Assembly: GCA_015222595.1 (NCBI GenBank)
Contig: JADFVP010000195.1
Location: 1-6,565, forward strand
Reading direction: 5' to 3'
From: Pseudomonadota bacterium
Lineage (GTDB): Bacteria; Desulfobacterota; GWC2-55-46; JADFVP01
DNA: 6,565 bases
Shown: positions 5,439 through 6,565 of the stretch, in pieces
How the letters are laid out: every line of letters starts with the position of its first letter
How positions within the stretch are numbered: the stretch's first letter is position 1
Position numbers and translations under genes: made by a program
The notes under the pieces: model-generated
Database searches by the model: none
Seen by the model: the letters and a program-made list of their open reading frames with translations, nothing else
Told to the model about the DNA's origin: nothing

Positions 5439-5475
5439 AAGTGCAAAGTTGAGTACTGCTATCTAAGTGCTTCTA

Positions 5476-5497
5476 TAAAAGAGCGCCTTTGAGCGCT
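5476..5497 (-). terminator. Weak hairpin at the end of tig
   Basis: AGCGC and GCGCT form a 5-bp GC-rich stem around TCAAAG, followed on the minus strand by CTTTTATAG. The stem overlaps the tig stop codon. It is short and the U-run is only four, so it probably attenuates transcription into clpP and does not end it. Partial readthrough would make clpP expression lower than tig. Confidence 0.45.
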
Positions 5498-6549
5498 AAA
5501 CCTTCTTCTTGGCTATTATCATATCGAAGGCGGTCTCGTGCTTGAGCCCGTCCTCTATGACCGAGAGCGAACCCTCCTGCTCTATACGCCCCATAAGTGA
5601 CTCGAACGGTATCTGCCTCTGCTCGGCCAGATGCCTGACAGCCTTCTCGACCTCATCGGTGGCGACCTCTATGGACTCGGCAGCCGAGATGGCGTCTAGC
5701 ACAATATCCTCTTTTACGCGGCGCTCGGCCTCGCCCCTGTACTTCTCCTTCAGTTCGTCCGGGCCGAGGTTAGCGTCTTCGGGCTTTATGTTGCCGGCCT
5801 TCATGCTATCTACAATATTGTTGAGTATAACCGAGTGATACCTGTTTACAAGCCCCTCGGGAAGTTCGAACTTGTTGGCCTCTATCAGCTTATCGAGGAT
5901 CTCGGTCTTTACCCGCTCCTTCTCCGTGTCGGCCTTCAGCTCGACAAGGTCTACGGAGACCTTCTTCTTCAGGGCCTCAAGGCTCTCTTCGTTCAGATCC
6001 TTTGCAAACTCGTCGTCAACCTCAGGCAGCTTCTTCTCTTTAACGGTTCTGACCGTTATTTTGAAGAGCGCGTCCTTTTCGGCCAGATCCTGGTTCTGGT
6101 AGGTCTCCGGTATCTGTAGCGTTACCTCTTTAGCGGCTCCGGCCTTCACGCCCTTAAGCGCTTCGTCGAACCCGGGCAACGGTGTGCCGCTTCCTATTAC
6201 AACGGGAAAGTCCTCGGCCTTAATATCGTCGATTGGAACTCCGTCGACCGAGGCCTCGAAGTCTACGTTTAGAAGGTCGTCGTCGGCTGCGGCCCTGTCG
6301 ACCTCCAAGTACTCAACCCTCGACTCCTGCAGCCTTGTAATGGCGTCGTCTATGTCGGAGTCCGTCACCTCTGTGGACTCTGAAGTAAGCTCCATGCCGA
6401 TGTAGCCCTCTATCTTGACGTCTGGAGAGACCTCGCAGATAGCGACATAGGTGAAGTCCGCGTCGGGAGAAAACTTAAGCGACTCGCCGTCTATTTCCGG
6501 GTTTCCGGTAGGAGAGAGCTTTGCGTCGTGCACGGCCTTGGTGTAAGAC
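5496..6549 (-). CDS. tig: Trigger factor (ribosome-associated chaperone / peptidyl-prolyl isomerase), 5' end missing
   Basis: Trigger factor binds at the ribosome exit tunnel and shields nascent chains. About 351 codons are present of a family length near 430, so roughly the first 80 residues, including the ribosome-binding GFRxGKxP loop, lie beyond the edge. Visible from the left end of the protein are the end of the N-terminal domain (AKLSPTGNPEI and the strands after it), then the FKBP-like PPIase domain beginning near AADDDLLNVDFEA with the conserved PLPGFDEALKGVKAG, and then the helical C-terminal domain after KLPEVDDEFAKDL. The frame stays open upstream of a GTG at 6533 with family-like residues (SYTKAVHDAKL), so that GTG is an internal codon and not the start. 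The last five or so codons before the edge are adapter and not genome (see 6550-6565). It heads the clp gene cluster, with clpP 120 bases downstream. Confidence 0.95.
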
Positions 6550-6565
6550 CTGTCTCTTATACACA
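6550..6565. other. Tn5/Nextera mosaic-end adapter remnant at the sequence edge
   Basis: The last 16 bases, CTGTCTCTTATACACA, are identical to the first 16 of the 19-base Tn5 mosaic end used in tagmentation libraries. They sit exactly at the end of the sequence and interrupt tig. This is untrimmed library adapter and not chromosomal sequence or a natural transposon, since no transposase or second end is present. Confidence 0.93.

Noticed and set aside
6550..6565. Natural Tn5/IS50 end
   Set aside because: The sequence is the hyperactive mosaic end used in library kits, sits exactly at the sequence edge, and has no transposase or partner end.

Overview
The window is a bacterial proteostasis locus on the minus strand. 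Reading right to left it holds trigger factor (tig, 5' end missing), clpP, clpX and lon, followed by tRNA-Val(UAC) and tRNA-Asp(GUC). A convergent plus-strand gene, of which only the last 15 codons are present, looks like the end of a GGDEF-domain protein. The order tig-clpP-clpX-lon is the classical proteobacterial arrangement. The 801-aa Lon, the ATA- and TAT-containing codon use and the neighbouring c-di-GMP-type gene suit a Gram-negative lineage such as the old 'Deltaproteobacteria' or a related phylum, but the sequence alone does not fix the taxon.

Layout: 1-48, GGDEF tail (+); 119-150, strong palindromic terminator; 164-240 and 289-364, two tRNA genes (-), both with encoded CCA; 388-449, a hairpin terminator and a good sigma70-type promoter between lon and the tRNAs; 467-2872, lon, with a TTG start chosen by its Shine-Dalgarno sequence; 2873-3381, a roughly 500-bp non-coding gap; 3382-4632, clpX; 4752-5375, clpP; 5496-6549, tig; 6550-6565, sequence identical to 16 nt of the Tn5/Nextera mosaic end, so the right edge is a library-adapter artefact and not genome.

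The genes work together on protein quality control. Trigger factor meets nascent chains at the ribosome. ClpX is the AAA+ unfoldase that feeds the ClpP serine-protease barrel. Lon is a single-chain AAA+ protease for misfolded and regulatory proteins. The catalytic and nucleotide-binding residues expected in ClpP, ClpX and Lon are all present, so these three genes look intact and functional.

The least ordinary part is the clpX-lon gap. It contains a block of degenerate repeats, a strong strand composition skew (A+C about 67% of the plus strand over 3121-3360), overlapping opposed promoter-like sequences near 3060-3087, an imperfect CIRCE-like inverted repeat, and two hairpins in the presumed lon leader. 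I see no defence system, mobile element, CRISPR array or clearly new gene. The coding content is ordinary, and the open questions concern regulation of lon.
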